The notes beneath the pieces are model-generated. The model saw only the letters and a program-made list of their open reading frames with translations, did no database searches and was not told where the DNA came from. Shown piece by piece: positions 1-8,352 of a stretch of DNA of 37,951 nucleotides. The DNA is taken from contig DBFBLF010000109.1 in assembly GCA_048204295.1 (NCBI GenBank), positions 1-37,951 on the forward strand, given 5' to 3'. The first letter of the stretch is position 1. Every line of letters starts with the position of its first letter. The stretch is from Metaruminococcus_A sp900762715 (GTDB taxonomy: Bacteria; Bacillota; Clostridia; Oscillospirales; Ruminococcaceae). The translations under genes were made by a program, and so were the position numbers.

Positions 1-1098
1 CAGCTCAAATATTCAAAAGTCAGACGGGCGGTCAGCGTCACGACGACTTTCGTTGTAGTTATACTGCTCCTGACCGGTTTTTTCTGGCTTTTGATCCCGC
101 AGCTTGTCGAAAGCATCAGCTCGTTGATCGACCGGGTTCCCGGTTATCTCAACAGCGCGAAAAGCTTTCTGGAAACCTTTTTAAAAGATAATCAGGCTAT
201 TACCGATTGGTTCAAGGTTGACCTGTCGCAGATATTTTCGAATTTGGAGACAATGCTCAAGGAATACCTGCCCATGGTCAACGATATCCTGGACGGCGCT
301 ACAAGGAGCGTCATGGGCGTCTTCACCACCTTAATGAACCTGTTTGTTGGTTTTGTGGTTGCTATTTACCTTCTTTACAGCAAAGAACGTTTTGCCGGCC
401 AGACCAAAAAAGTAATGTTTGCCCTTTTACCCCGCAACTTTACTTTAAAGGTCATTGATATCTTGTCCCAAACCGATAAAATGTTCAGCGGTTACATCTT
501 TGGCAAGGTGGTCGAGGCATTCTGCGTAGCTTTACTGTGTTTCCTTGGCTGTACCCTTCTGGGGTTGCCGTACGCCCTGCTGGTAACGGTTATCATGTTC
601 GTTTTTAACCTGATTCCGTATTTCGGCCCGCTGATCGGCGCGATTCCCTGTACCCTTCTCATTTTACTGGTCGACCCGCTTCAGGCACTTTGGTTTGTCA
701 TTTTGATCTGCGTTCTGCAGCAGTTTGACGGCAATGTCATCGGGCCGATGATCCTTGGAAACCACACGGGGCTGACCTCGTTCTGGATCATTTTTTCTAT
801 CTTCCTGTTCGGCGGCCTGTTTGGTTTCTTTGGCATGATTATCGGCGTGCCGGCCTTTGCAGTCATCTATTCGCTGATCCGGGCGCTGGTGGAGAAACGC
901 CTCAAGAAAAAGGGAATGCCCCTGTCCACTAAAGATTATATGCGGATGGCGCATGAAACGCCGCCGGACCCGCTGGTGATTGTTGAAGAGCCCTCGAGGG
1001 AGGCGCGAAAACCCAGGATTCTGCATCGCAGAAAGGCGGAGGAAGCGGCGCGGGAACAGGGTTCCGCTGAGAAAGATGAGAACCATAAAGAGCAGTAG
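1..1098 (+). CDS. AI-2E family transporter (PF01594-type permease), 5' truncated by window edge
   Basis: The reading frame is open from base 1, so the true start lies outside the window; 365 residues are visible. Hydrophobic segments lie near residues 10-30, 102-125 and repeatedly between about 165 and 290, and the tail from about residue 295 is charged and cytosolic-looking (rich in Arg, Lys, Glu). The central stretch containing NLIPYFGPLIGAIP is typical of the AI-2E/YtvI/PerM permease family. Family members are integral membrane proteins with diverse or unknown substrates (autoinducer-2 export, sodium/proton antiport), so the substrate cannot be given. It sits 14 bases before ymdB on the same strand and may be cotranscribed. 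Family assignment is firm, function is not. Confidence 0.88.
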   Translation, partial: QLKYSKVRRAVSVTTTFVVVILLLTGFFWLLIPQLVESISSLIDRVPGYLNSAKSFLETFLKDNQAITDWFKVDLSQIFSNLETMLKEYLPMVNDILDGATRSVMGVFTTLMNLFVGFVVAIYLLYSKERFAGQTKKVMFALLPRNFTLKVIDILSQTDKMFSGYIFGKVVEAFCVALLCFLGCTLLGLPYALLVTVIMFVFNLIPYFGPLIGAIPCTLLILLVDPLQALWFVILICVLQQFDGNVIGPMILGNHTGLTSFWIIFSIFLFGGLFGFFGMIIGVPAFAVIYSLIRALVEKRLKKKGMPLSTKDYMRMAHETPPDPLVIVEEPSREARKPRILHRRKAEEAAREQGSAEKDENHKEQ

Positions 1099-1112
1099 AA
1101 CGGAGTTTTATT

Positions 1113-1883
1113 TTGATTCGTGTATTGGCGATTGGAGACGTAGTCGGCAAAGAAGGCTGTGCGTTTTTGCGCAGGCACCTGCCGGGGCTGCGGCAGAAAC
1201 ATTCGGTTGATATGGTTGTGGCAAACGGAGAAAATTCGGCGGTGGGGAACGGAATACTCCCGGCGTCGGCGGAAGACCTGTTTGCGAGCGGGGTTGATGT
1301 GATCACGACTGGAAACCATGTTTATAAACGCCGGGAAATTTACCCGTATCTTGACGAGCGGCCTTATATCATCCGTCCGGCCAATTACCCGGAGGGCGGT
1401 TATGGAAAAGGCGTCTGCGTTTTCGACGCTGGAAGTTTTCGAATTGCGGTGGTAAACCTTCAGGGAACGGTTTACCAGGACAGCCTGGCCTGCCCGTTCC
1501 GTACCATGGATCGAATCTTAGAGGAAACCGATACCCCACTGGTTTTGGTCGATTTCCACGCCGAGGCCACGAGTGAAAAAAACGCGATGGGCTATTATCT
1601 CGACGGCAGAGTTAGCGCTGTTTTTGGCACCCATACCCATGTGCCGACAGCGGATGAGCGCGTTCTTCCCAAGGGAACGGGGTATATCACTGATCTGGGA
1701 ATGACTGGCCCGATTGAATCAGTTTTGGGTGTAAAGCCCGAAAATGTGCTCAATCGCTTTCTTACCAAACTTCCAACTCGGTTTGAAATTGCGCAATCTG
1801 CCTGTAAAATGGATGGAATTTTGTTGCAATTAGACAAAAACACCGGGAAGTGCCACGATATTTCACGAATTTGTATAATTTAA
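1113..1883 (+). CDS. ymdB: YmdB-family metallophosphoesterase (2',3'-cyclic nucleotide phosphodiesterase type)
   Basis: 256 residues, the usual family length. The calcineurin-like dimetal motifs are visible: GD at 8-9, NGEN at 38-41, GNH at 67-69, DFHAE at 147-151 and GTHTHVPTAD at 172-181. In Bacillus subtilis YmdB is a phosphodiesterase acting on 2',3'-cAMP that influences biofilm and motility decisions; that is family knowledge. The start is TTG at 1113, chosen because a CGGAG ribosome binding site (1101-1105) sits 7 bases upstream and the protein begins exactly at the conserved MIRVLAIGDVVG. The neighbour spoVS matches the conserved ymdB-spoVS order of spore formers, although RNase Y is not upstream here. 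Confidence 0.93.
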   Translation: MIRVLAIGDVVGKEGCAFLRRHLPGLRQKHSVDMVVANGENSAVGNGILPASAEDLFASGVDVITTGNHVYKRREIYPYLDERPYIIRPANYPEGGYGKGVCVFDAGSFRIAVVNLQGTVYQDSLACPFRTMDRILEETDTPLVLVDFHAEATSEKNAMGYYLDGRVSAVFGTHTHVPTADERVLPKGTGYITDLGMTGPIESVLGVKPENVLNRFLTKLPTRFEIAQSACKMDGILLQLDKNTGKCHDISRICII

Positions 1884-1904
1884 GGAAATCCTTTTGTGAA
1901 CCTC

Positions 1905-1933
1905 TTGTCAATTGTGTTTTTTTGTACTAAAAT
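1905..1933 (+). promoter_or_regulatory. Predicted sigma-A promoter of spoVS
   Basis: TTGTCA (1905-1910), 17-base spacer, TAAAAT (1928-1933): each hexamer matches the vegetative consensus at five of six positions. It lies in the 128-base gap between ymdB and spoVS. spoVS is sigma-H controlled in B. subtilis; I did not find a convincing sigma-H site at a usable distance here. Confidence 0.5.
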
Positions 1934-2011
1934 AGTAATATCCTGAGAATGTGTATTAAATTATATCACTATTATGTCACGGTACAGTGATAGAAGCAAG
2001 GAGTGTTAGAA

Positions 2012-2272
2012 ATGAATGTGCTAAAAGTTTCAGCGAAATCCCTACCAAATTCCGTAGCAGGTGCAATAGCCGGCGTAATTCGTGAGAACAACGAGGTTGA
2101 AATCCAGGCCGTAGGGGCTGGGGCCACCAACCAGGCGATTAAATCCATTGCCATAGCGCGGGGTTATCTTGCGCCGACCGGTGTTGACCTTGTCTGCATT
2201 CCTGCTTTTGCGAGTGTGGAAATTGACGGTGTGGAGCGCACTGCAATTAAGCTGATCGTCATGGCACGCTAA
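2012..2272 (+). CDS. spoVS: Stage V sporulation protein S
   Basis: 86 residues, exactly the normal SpoVS length. The sequence begins MNVLKVSAKS and continues through the SVAGAIAG and VGAGATNQAIKSIAIARGYL segments typical of this small, highly conserved Alba-like protein. In Bacillus it affects spore coat and cortex development and septation; it is probably nucleic-acid binding. An upstream in-frame GTG at 2003 was rejected because AAGGAG (1998-2003) is 8 bases before the ATG at 2012 and the family starts there. A strong terminator follows directly, so it is probably a one-gene unit or the end of the ymdB unit. Confidence 0.96.
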   Translation: MNVLKVSAKSLPNSVAGAIAGVIRENNEVEIQAVGAGATNQAIKSIAIARGYLAPTGVDLVCIPAFASVEIDGVERTAIKLIVMAR

Positions 2273-2280
2273 AAAATGTG

Positions 2281-2317
2281 AATCCCGGCCGCCCTTCAAA
2301 CGGCGGCCGGGATTTTT
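2281..2317 (+). terminator. Intrinsic terminator after spoVS
   Basis: A perfect 13-bp inverted repeat (2281-2293 with 2302-2314), GC-rich in its core, with an 8-base loop and running into a five-T tract (2313-2317). It lies 8 bases after the spoVS stop. Confidence 0.93.
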
Positions 2318-2367
2318 GTTGTCTGAATGCGTTTTAAACCTGAAGAAAGGCTCTTTTTATGGACTTC

Positions 2368-2396
2368 TTGACAGTTTTTATAATTTGCATTAAACT
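2368..2396 (+). promoter_or_regulatory. Predicted sigma-A promoter of the Asp23-fakA-recG unit
   Basis: A consensus TTGACA (2368-2373) is followed after 17 bases by TAAACT (2391-2396, four of six matches). The transcript would carry a leader of about 200 bases before the Asp23-family gene. I saw no recognisable riboswitch or open frame in that leader (2405-2600). Confidence 0.5.
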
Positions 2397-2600
2397 ATAG
2401 GGGGCGTATTTTATTTATCAAAAAACACATCCTATTTTTATTGGGCGTTTACATCAGAGCTGCGCGCGGCGTCGGCTCAGACCGGTTTTCAAAAAGCGCG
2501 TTTGCTTGAATATAGAGCACATTTTGTCGAAACAGCATATATTGAATCAAAAGCCAACTGTGGAAAAACCGGATATATCAGGCCGTAAGGAGGAAACGTT

Positions 2601-2954
2601 ATGGTAAGAGTCGAAAACCACCTTGGAACCATTGACATCTCCCATGAGTTCTTGGCAAACCTTGTCAGCAGTACTGTTACAGACTGCTTTGGCGTTGCCG
2701 GAATGTCCGCGGCCGGTGCGCCTCAGGGCTTTCTCAACCGGATTGCGAGGATTGCTCCTTCCAACCAGGGGGTACGCGTTCGGTATCAGAAATCGAAACT
2801 GGTAATTGAACTGCATATCGTTGTAACCTACGGTACTAACGTGGCGGCAATTGTAAAAAGTATTATGAACAAAGTTCAGTATACGGTAGAGGAAATTACG
2901 GGGTTCCCGGTGGCTAAGGTCAACGTCTTTGTTGACGGCATGAAAACGGAGTAA
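2601..2954 (+). CDS. Asp23/Gls24 family envelope stress protein
   Basis: 117 residues, with the Asp23/YloU-type layout: an N-terminal GTIDIS strand, a mid segment TDCFGVAGM and a C-terminal segment on Val-rich strands ending in VAKVNVFVDGMK. In Firmicutes this family (YloU in Bacillus) is encoded just before the FakA/YloV gene, exactly as here. Its members are cytosolic or membrane-tethered proteins linked to cell envelope stress and alkaline shock; the biochemical role is not settled. The start ATG at 2601 has an AAGGAGG-type site about 8 bases upstream. The 50-base gap to fakA suggests cotranscription. Confidence 0.9.
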   Translation: MVRVENHLGTIDISHEFLANLVSSTVTDCFGVAGMSAAGAPQGFLNRIARIAPSNQGVRVRYQKSKLVIELHIVVTYGTNVAAIVKSIMNKVQYTVEEITGFPVAKVNVFVDGMKTE

Positions 2955-3004
2955 TGCAAAGCGGTATCTGTTGGCGTAGAACCGCAGAAAGGGTGCTATC
3001 ATAG

Positions 3005-4654
3005 ATGATAAATGGGTCTCAGTTGCGTGACGCTATCATATCCGGTGCAAATAACATCACCAACTGCAAACAGAGCGTCGATGAACTGAATGTCTTCCCG
3101 GTCCCGGATGGTGACACCGGTACCAATATGTCGATGACGATCAACGCGGCGGTAAAGGAACTGTCCCTGCTCAAAGACGACGTACCGGTCACCAAGGTTG
3201 CCGATGTTGCAGCGAGTTCCCTTCTGCGGGGCGCCCGCGGGAATTCCGGCGTCATCACCTCTTTGCTTTTCCGGGGTTTCGCCACAGGATTGAAAGGGAA
3301 AACAGAAGCGGATGGGGCGGATATTGCCCTTGCGCTTGACGCTGGGGTAAAGGCGGCATACAAAGCGGTTATGAAGCCCACTGAAGGAACGATTCTGACC
3401 GTTTCCAGAATGGCGGCTGAAAAGGCAAAACAGGTTTCTGAGACAACCAAAGAACCAGCCGATGTTTTTGAGGCGGCTTTAGAGGAAGCGAAGGCTGCGC
3501 TTGACCAGACGCCGGAACTCCTTCCTGTTTTAAAGAAGGCCGGTGTGGTAGATGCCGGTGGCCAGGGGTTTGTACGCATTCTGGAAGGAATGCAGAGCGT
3601 TATCCGCGACGGTGTAATGGTTAAGTTGGAAGAAAGTGCCGGTGCAGTTTCCAAACAGGCGCAGCCGGTAAACGCCGCTGCCGCTTACGAGGGGGACATC
3701 ACCTTTACCTATTGTACGGAATATATTGTCAACAAGGCGGCCGGCTGCCCGGATCCGCTTAAGCTCCGCGCTTATCTGGAAACCATTGGCGACTGCGTTG
3801 TTGTGGTGGACGACGATGATATTATCAAGGTTCATGTCCACAGCAACGATCCCGGCCTGGCCATTCAGGCGGGTATCAAGTTTGGTATGCTGACTAATAT
3901 GAAGATTGAAAATATGCGGGAGCAGCATGAACACCAGGCCTACGGTGCGCAGCAAAGCGAACGCTCTTCCCGTTACCTGCCGGTCGACGAGGACATAGAG
4001 TTTGGCTTTGTCGCGGTTGCCGCGGGGGAGGGCCTGCATGCTCTCTTTACCGACCTTGGCGTCAACAATGTCGTCACCGGCGGGCAAACCATGAACCCGA
4101 GCACGGAGGATATCCTGGAGGCGATCCACGCCACTCCGGCCAAGACGGTCTTTGTTTTGCCGAACAACAAAAATATCATCATGGCGGCTGAGCAGGCGAT
4201 TCCGCTCGCCGACCGTAAAGTCTGTGTCCTTCAGACCCGCACCATTCCGCAGGGGCTTTCTGCAATGCTCGCGTTTGACCCTTCGGCGGATTTTGAAGAG
4301 AACCGGATCAATATGACCAAAGCGCTTGACCACGTTTCTTCCGGGCAGATTACTTTTGCCGCCCGCGATTCCGATTATGACGGCCACAGTATTAAAGCAG
4401 GGGAGATTCTGGCGCTGGACAACGGCAAGCTCTCCTTTACTGACAGGGACGTACAGAAGTCCCTGCTCAAGCTGACCAAGCGGATGCTCAAGGGGGACAG
4501 CAGTTTTGTCACCGTCATTTATGGGAGCAGCGTTTCCGATTTTCAGGCGGAGGAAGCTCTCAAGGCGCTTGAAGAACGCTTTGGAAGCCATGTCCAGATC
4601 AACATGGTAAACGGCGGCCAGCCGGTTTATTATTATATTGTCTCGGTGGAATAG
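3005..4654 (+). CDS. fakA: Fatty acid kinase catalytic subunit FakA (YloV), DAK2/DhaL domain
   Basis: 549 residues, usual for FakA. The N-terminal DhaL-type kinase domain shows NVFPVPDGDTGTNM at 29-42, whose Asp residues bind the two magnesium ions that hold ATP, and a GARGNSGVI segment further on. A middle domain and a C-terminal DegV-like/EDD-type domain ending in GGQPVYYYIVSVE follow. FakA phosphorylates fatty acids presented by a FakB (DegV-family) protein so that exogenous fatty acids can enter phospholipid synthesis; no FakB gene is in this window. Start ATG at 3005 follows a GAAAGGGTG site. Gene order Asp23-fakA-recG is the standard Firmicute arrangement. Confidence 0.93.
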   Translation: MINGSQLRDAIISGANNITNCKQSVDELNVFPVPDGDTGTNMSMTINAAVKELSLLKDDVPVTKVADVAASSLLRGARGNSGVITSLLFRGFATGLKGKTEADGADIALALDAGVKAAYKAVMKPTEGTILTVSRMAAEKAKQVSETTKEPADVFEAALEEAKAALDQTPELLPVLKKAGVVDAGGQGFVRILEGMQSVIRDGVMVKLEESAGAVSKQAQPVNAAAAYEGDITFTYCTEYIVNKAAGCPDPLKLRAYLETIGDCVVVVDDDDIIKVHVHSNDPGLAIQAGIKFGMLTNMKIENMREQHEHQAYGAQQSERSSRYLPVDEDIEFGFVAVAAGEGLHALFTDLGVNNVVTGGQTMNPSTEDILEAIHATPAKTVFVLPNNKNIIMAAEQAIPLADRKVCVLQTRTIPQGLSAMLAFDPSADFEENRINMTKALDHVSSGQITFAARDSDYDGHSIKAGEILALDNGKLSFTDRDVQKSLLKLTKRMLKGDSSFVTVIYGSSVSDFQAEEALKALEERFGSHVQINMVNGGQPVYYYIVSVE

Positions 4655-4671
4655 AGGCTTTTATTTGTCGG

Positions 4672-4697
4672 AAAGCGGGGGCTGCTGCCTCCGCTTT
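4672..4697 (+). terminator. Hairpin between fakA and recG (weak terminator or attenuator)
   Basis: An 11-bp stem (4672-4682 with 4687-4697, one G-U pair) and a 4-base loop, followed by TTTGTTGTTG rather than a clean T run. It could reduce read-through into recG; the poor T tract makes strong termination doubtful. Confidence 0.4.
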
Positions 4698-4815
4698 GTT
4701 GTTGTATATCAGGTGAAAATTTATTGGCGGCGTGTTTTGCTGTGCGGGTTGGTTCCGCCGCCGTTTCTGCGGCAAACCCGCGGTGCACAGCTCTATTGCA
4801 TACAGGAGAATGAAG

Positions 4816-6864
4816 ATGGAAAAGGATCCGCTTAAACAGGATATTCGCTACCTGAAAGGCGTTGGGGAAAAGCGGGCGGCATGTTATGCCCGCCTTGGCA
4901 TTACCGACGTTTACTCCCTTTTGCGCCATTATCCCAGGAATTATATTGATTACAGCAACCCGGTCAGTATTATGGAAGCGTCACCTGGGGAGACCTGGGT
5001 CATCCGTGCGCGGGTATTTAAAAAAGGCAGGGAGCAGCGGATCAGAAAAGGCCTGTCGGTCTTTAAAATATTCGTCACAGACGATACGGCGGATATGACC
5101 GTTACTATCTTCAATTCGCGTTTTGCGGCGGAGGCGCTCAAAGAAGGGGAAAGTTACCTGTTTTATGGCAAGGTGACCGGCAACCTGCTGAGACGGGAAA
5201 TGAATTCCCCGCAGGTACTGCGGGCGGTGCACGGCGCAGTTATGCAGCCTGTCTACCCGCTGACCGATGGCCTCACCAACAAAATGGTGAGCTCCAATAT
5301 GGAACAGGCGCTCACTTTTTTAAAGGATGGCAGGAACGATTACCTCCCGGTTGATATCCGTGAAAGTTACCGTCTCTGTGGAATTGTCGAGGCGCTGCAA
5401 AACATCCACTTTCCGTCCTCTGCAGCGGCACAGCAGGAGGCGAAACGCCGGCTTGCCTTTGAGGAGTTTTTGACTCTCCAGCTTGGGATGTCCCAGTTGA
5501 AGCTGCGCAGCCGGAAAAGCACTTCGGTTTTGATTTCTAAGCCTGATTTATCACCATTTTTTTCTTCTCTCCCGTTTGAACTTACAAACGCACAGAAGCG
5601 CTGTATCGAAGAGGGTTTGGGGGATTTTGAGAGCGGTGTTCCAATGAACCGCCTGCTTCAGGGAGATGTGGGTTCCGGCAAGACAATGGTTGCGGCCGCC
5701 CTGGCCTATGCGGCGTTTAGGGCTGGTTACCAGTCGGTCTTGATGGCGCCGACAGAAATTCTGGCAAAACAACATTACAAAACCCTGTCTGAGCTTTTAG
5801 AGCCTCTTGGATGTAAAACGGTTCTGTTAGTTGGTTCTATGACTGCAAAACAGAAGGCCGGGGCAAGGGAGGCGCTGGCTTGTGGGGATGCGGTGCTGGC
5901 CGTGGGGACTCATGCCCTTTTACAGGAAAGCACTGAATTCCAGAATCTGGGTTTCGTCGTGACCGATGAACAGCACCGGTTCGGGGTGGCGCAGCGCACC
6001 CGGCTTGCCGAAAAAGGGGAACGCCCCCATATTTTGGTCATGTCCGCTACGCCGATTCCGCGCACCCTGGCTCTGATTATTTACGGCGATCTTGATGTTT
6101 CTGTGCTGGACGAGCTTCCAAAAGGGAGAAAGCCGGTTGAAACCTACCACATCGGTGAATCCAAACGGGAGCGGGCTTATGGATTTATTGCAAAGCAGCT
6201 CGATAAAGGCCGTCAGGCGTTTTTGATCTGCCCGCTGATTGAGGAAAACGAGGAGCTTCAGCTCACTTCGGTAGAAGAGTACCGCAAAAAAGTGGAGAAG
6301 GTTTACCTGCCGGGCTATACGGTTGGAATTCTGCATGGAAAGCAAAAGCCTGCCGAAAAGCAGAAAGTCATGGAAGACTTTGCTGCCGGCAGGCTTCAGG
6401 TGTTGATTTCGACCACCGTGGTCGAGGTTGGGATCGATGTTCCAAACGCGAGCGTTATGCTCATTGAAAATGCCGAGCGGTTTGGGCTGTCACAGCTCCA
6501 TCAGCTCCGCGGACGGGTCGGCCGGGGTGCGGAGCAGTCGGCCTGCATCTTGGTTTCCAGCCATAGGGGGGAAGAAAACCGCAGGCGGCTGGAGGTCATG
6601 TGCCGCACCTCGGATGGTTTTGTCATTGCTGAGGAAGATTTGAAGCTCCGCGGCCCCGGTGATTTCTTCGGTGAGCGCCAGCACGGCCTTCCGAAACTCA
6701 AAATTGCCGACATGGTGCAGGATACCCGGCTTTTATCTGAGGCGCGGGAGCTTGCGGAAGAACTCCTGGCAGAAGATCCTCAGCTTACCAGTCCCGAGCA
6801 CCGCGGGCTGCGAGTCCTGGTGAAGGAGCTCTTCCGGCAGATACCGGAAAGCGGACTCCACTAA
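4816..6864 (+). CDS. recG: ATP-dependent DNA helicase RecG
   Basis: 682 residues from the ATG at 4816. This start was chosen because AGGAG (4804-4808) is 7 bases upstream, while the ATG at 4810 is only one base from it. The N-terminal wedge/OB-fold region precedes a superfamily 2 helicase core: Walker A GDVGSGKT (283-290), DEQH box (384-387), MSATPIPRTLA, then STTVVEVGIDVPNA and QLRGRVGRG. RecG remodels stalled replication forks and Holliday junctions by branch migration. The stop TAA (6862-6864) overlaps the stop of the converging ypeB gene. Confidence 0.97.
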   Translation: MEKDPLKQDIRYLKGVGEKRAACYARLGITDVYSLLRHYPRNYIDYSNPVSIMEASPGETWVIRARVFKKGREQRIRKGLSVFKIFVTDDTADMTVTIFNSRFAAEALKEGESYLFYGKVTGNLLRREMNSPQVLRAVHGAVMQPVYPLTDGLTNKMVSSNMEQALTFLKDGRNDYLPVDIRESYRLCGIVEALQNIHFPSSAAAQQEAKRRLAFEEFLTLQLGMSQLKLRSRKSTSVLISKPDLSPFFSSLPFELTNAQKRCIEEGLGDFESGVPMNRLLQGDVGSGKTMVAAALAYAAFRAGYQSVLMAPTEILAKQHYKTLSELLEPLGCKTVLLVGSMTAKQKAGAREALACGDAVLAVGTHALLQESTEFQNLGFVVTDEQHRFGVAQRTRLAEKGERPHILVMSATPIPRTLALIIYGDLDVSVLDELPKGRKPVETYHIGESKRERAYGFIAKQLDKGRQAFLICPLIEENEELQLTSVEEYRKKVEKVYLPGYTVGILHGKQKPAEKQKVMEDFAAGRLQVLISTTVVEVGIDVPNASVMLIENAERFGLSQLHQLRGRVGRGAEQSACILVSSHRGEENRRRLEVMCRTSDGFVIAEEDLKLRGPGDFFGERQHGLPKLKIADMVQDTRLLSEARELAEELLAEDPQLTSPEHRGLRVLVKELFRQIPESGLH

Positions 6865-8216
6865 ACAGTCAGGGTGCCGTTTTCACCGATCAGGAGGATG
6901 AGGATTTGTTCTTCCGCACCGGTTTCGGCATTGAGGTAGACAAGGATATCCTCTCCGTTCTGGCCTTTGCAGGTGAATTCATAACAGAATACTTCATTGA
7001 GCCCCTGTGTTGGGATGACGGCCAGTTTGCATTGCTGTACCGTCAGCAGCGGGCTTAATTTTTTTGCCGCCTGTTCCTGTGTGATTTTGGGGACTTTGGC
7101 AGTCCGTTCCTGATGGTTTGATAGATAGCCGCGCTGGTGAAAGCTGATAATTTCGCCGTTTTCCAGGGATACCGAGACCTTGATGAGGTCCGGGTAATAG
7201 GTGATGTTGTCTTTTTTGTAGGCAAAGTTAATTGTCATGATATTGCCGGAAATTTCGTAATAGCTCGATTCCATGGAGGTAATATCATGTGTTTTGAGGT
7301 ATTCTTTTGCCTTTTTAAGCCCGTCCTCCGGCGTGAGTTTCTGTTCCGCCGCGCTCTGAGAAGAGGTGAAATAGGTTACGAAACCGCCTGATTTGGTCAC
7401 GCCGATGTCAACTGAGTTATCGCTGTTGGTGAAACAGTAGGAGGGCATTCTGCCCTCTTCGTCTCCTGCGTCTTTGAGCTCGCTTTCTGGAAGTCCGGAA
7501 GCCTTGGCTGCGACCGCCCGGGCCTGTTCTCTGGAAACGTCGTTTTGCCCCTTGAGCATTAGGGGGTCTTTTTTCAGGATATGGTCGGAAAAGGGGCCGT
7601 CATATATCAATGAGGGGAATTCTCCCAGGGAATCTTCAAAGTCTTTAAAGCCATCCCCAAAGTTTGCATAAGTCTGTTCCCCGTTGAACTGGTTCATTTC
7701 CTGGGTCACCTGGTCGTAGCTGATCTGGCCCTGCCGGACAATTTCCTGCAGGACAAAAATATTGCCCAACAGTTCGGTGCAGTAATGCTTCATGGTCTGC
7801 AGAGTCTGTGCGTCTTCTTCGCTCATGCTTTCTCCGCGGGAGACTTTTTTGGAAAGACTGACCGCGTAATCCCCCACCTGTGAAATAAATTTGTAGGTGC
7901 TGCCAAGTTCAAAGTATTCAATGGGAAGGGTGGCAAGGCTGTTTTTGGCAAAGCCCGCGTCCCGCCAGAGCATGGAAGAAAGAGTGGACAGCATTTCAGG
8001 CGAAGCGCAGTAAACGCCCTTTGTCAGCGTAGAGTCAATGCTGTTCAGGTAGGTGTACAGATCTTCTACCGCCTGCAGGTAGGTGTGTTCCTGAAACCGC
8101 TTCCGCGACTGGTTTTCAGAAAAGTTTAAGCCGAATAGAATGGCGAGGACCAGGATCAAAGCCGTGATATAGGTAATGATCCGTACCAGCGCGCGCTTGG
8201 AAAGATGTAAATCCAT
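6861..8216 (-). CDS. ypeB: Germination protein YpeB
   Basis: 451 residues, matching the roughly 450 of Bacillus YpeB. One N-terminal membrane anchor (about residues 12-31) is followed by a long helical region and a C-terminal part with PepSY-like units (segments around SREQARAVAAKASGLPESEL, TPEDGLKKAKEYL and ITQEQAAKKLSPLL). In Bacillus YpeB stabilises and localises the cortex lytic enzyme SleB in the spore. The start ATG at 8216 has an AAAGGCGGA site about 10 bases upstream; an in-frame ATG at 8252 has none. No sleB gene is adjacent, which is unusual. It ends tail to tail on recG, sharing the bases 6861-6864. Confidence 0.9.
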   Translation of the reverse strand: MDLHLSKRALVRIITYITALILVLAILFGLNFSENQSRKRFQEHTYLQAVEDLYTYLNSIDSTLTKGVYCASPEMLSTLSSMLWRDAGFAKNSLATLPIEYFELGSTYKFISQVGDYAVSLSKKVSRGESMSEEDAQTLQTMKHYCTELLGNIFVLQEIVRQGQISYDQVTQEMNQFNGEQTYANFGDGFKDFEDSLGEFPSLIYDGPFSDHILKKDPLMLKGQNDVSREQARAVAAKASGLPESELKDAGDEEGRMPSYCFTNSDNSVDIGVTKSGGFVTYFTSSQSAAEQKLTPEDGLKKAKEYLKTHDITSMESSYYEISGNIMTINFAYKKDNITYYPDLIKVSVSLENGEIISFHQRGYLSNHQERTAKVPKITQEQAAKKLSPLLTVQQCKLAVIPTQGLNEVFCYEFTCKGQNGEDILVYLNAETGAEEQILILLIGENGTLTV

Positions 8217-8352
8217 AAATAATATTCCGCCTTTCGGGTATGATGAATTCATAGGTTTATGATATTTTTTCCGGAAAAAGTTTAATTATCCAGCCTGCTT
8301 CAAAACTGGATTTTATCCGGGAAATATAGTATACTGGTAGGAGATGATTTGC

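Noticed and set aside
1870..1950. AAGGAAAT and GAGAATGTG as a sigma-H promoter for spoVS
   Set aside because: The two elements are about 65 bases apart, far from the 12-14 base spacing sigma-H needs; the TTGTCA-17-TAAAAT pair fits better.
3530..4591. 353-codon minus-strand frame inside fakA
   Set aside because: It is the antisense shadow of a well-conserved gene; composition is Arg/His-rich and no motif or ribosome binding site is present.
8290..8343. ATCCAG-N12-CTGGAT inverted repeat and TATAGT/TATACT boxes upstream of the cysteine desulfurase gene
   Set aside because: Arms are short and no -35 hexamer at a proper distance fits, so neither promoter nor operator could be supported.
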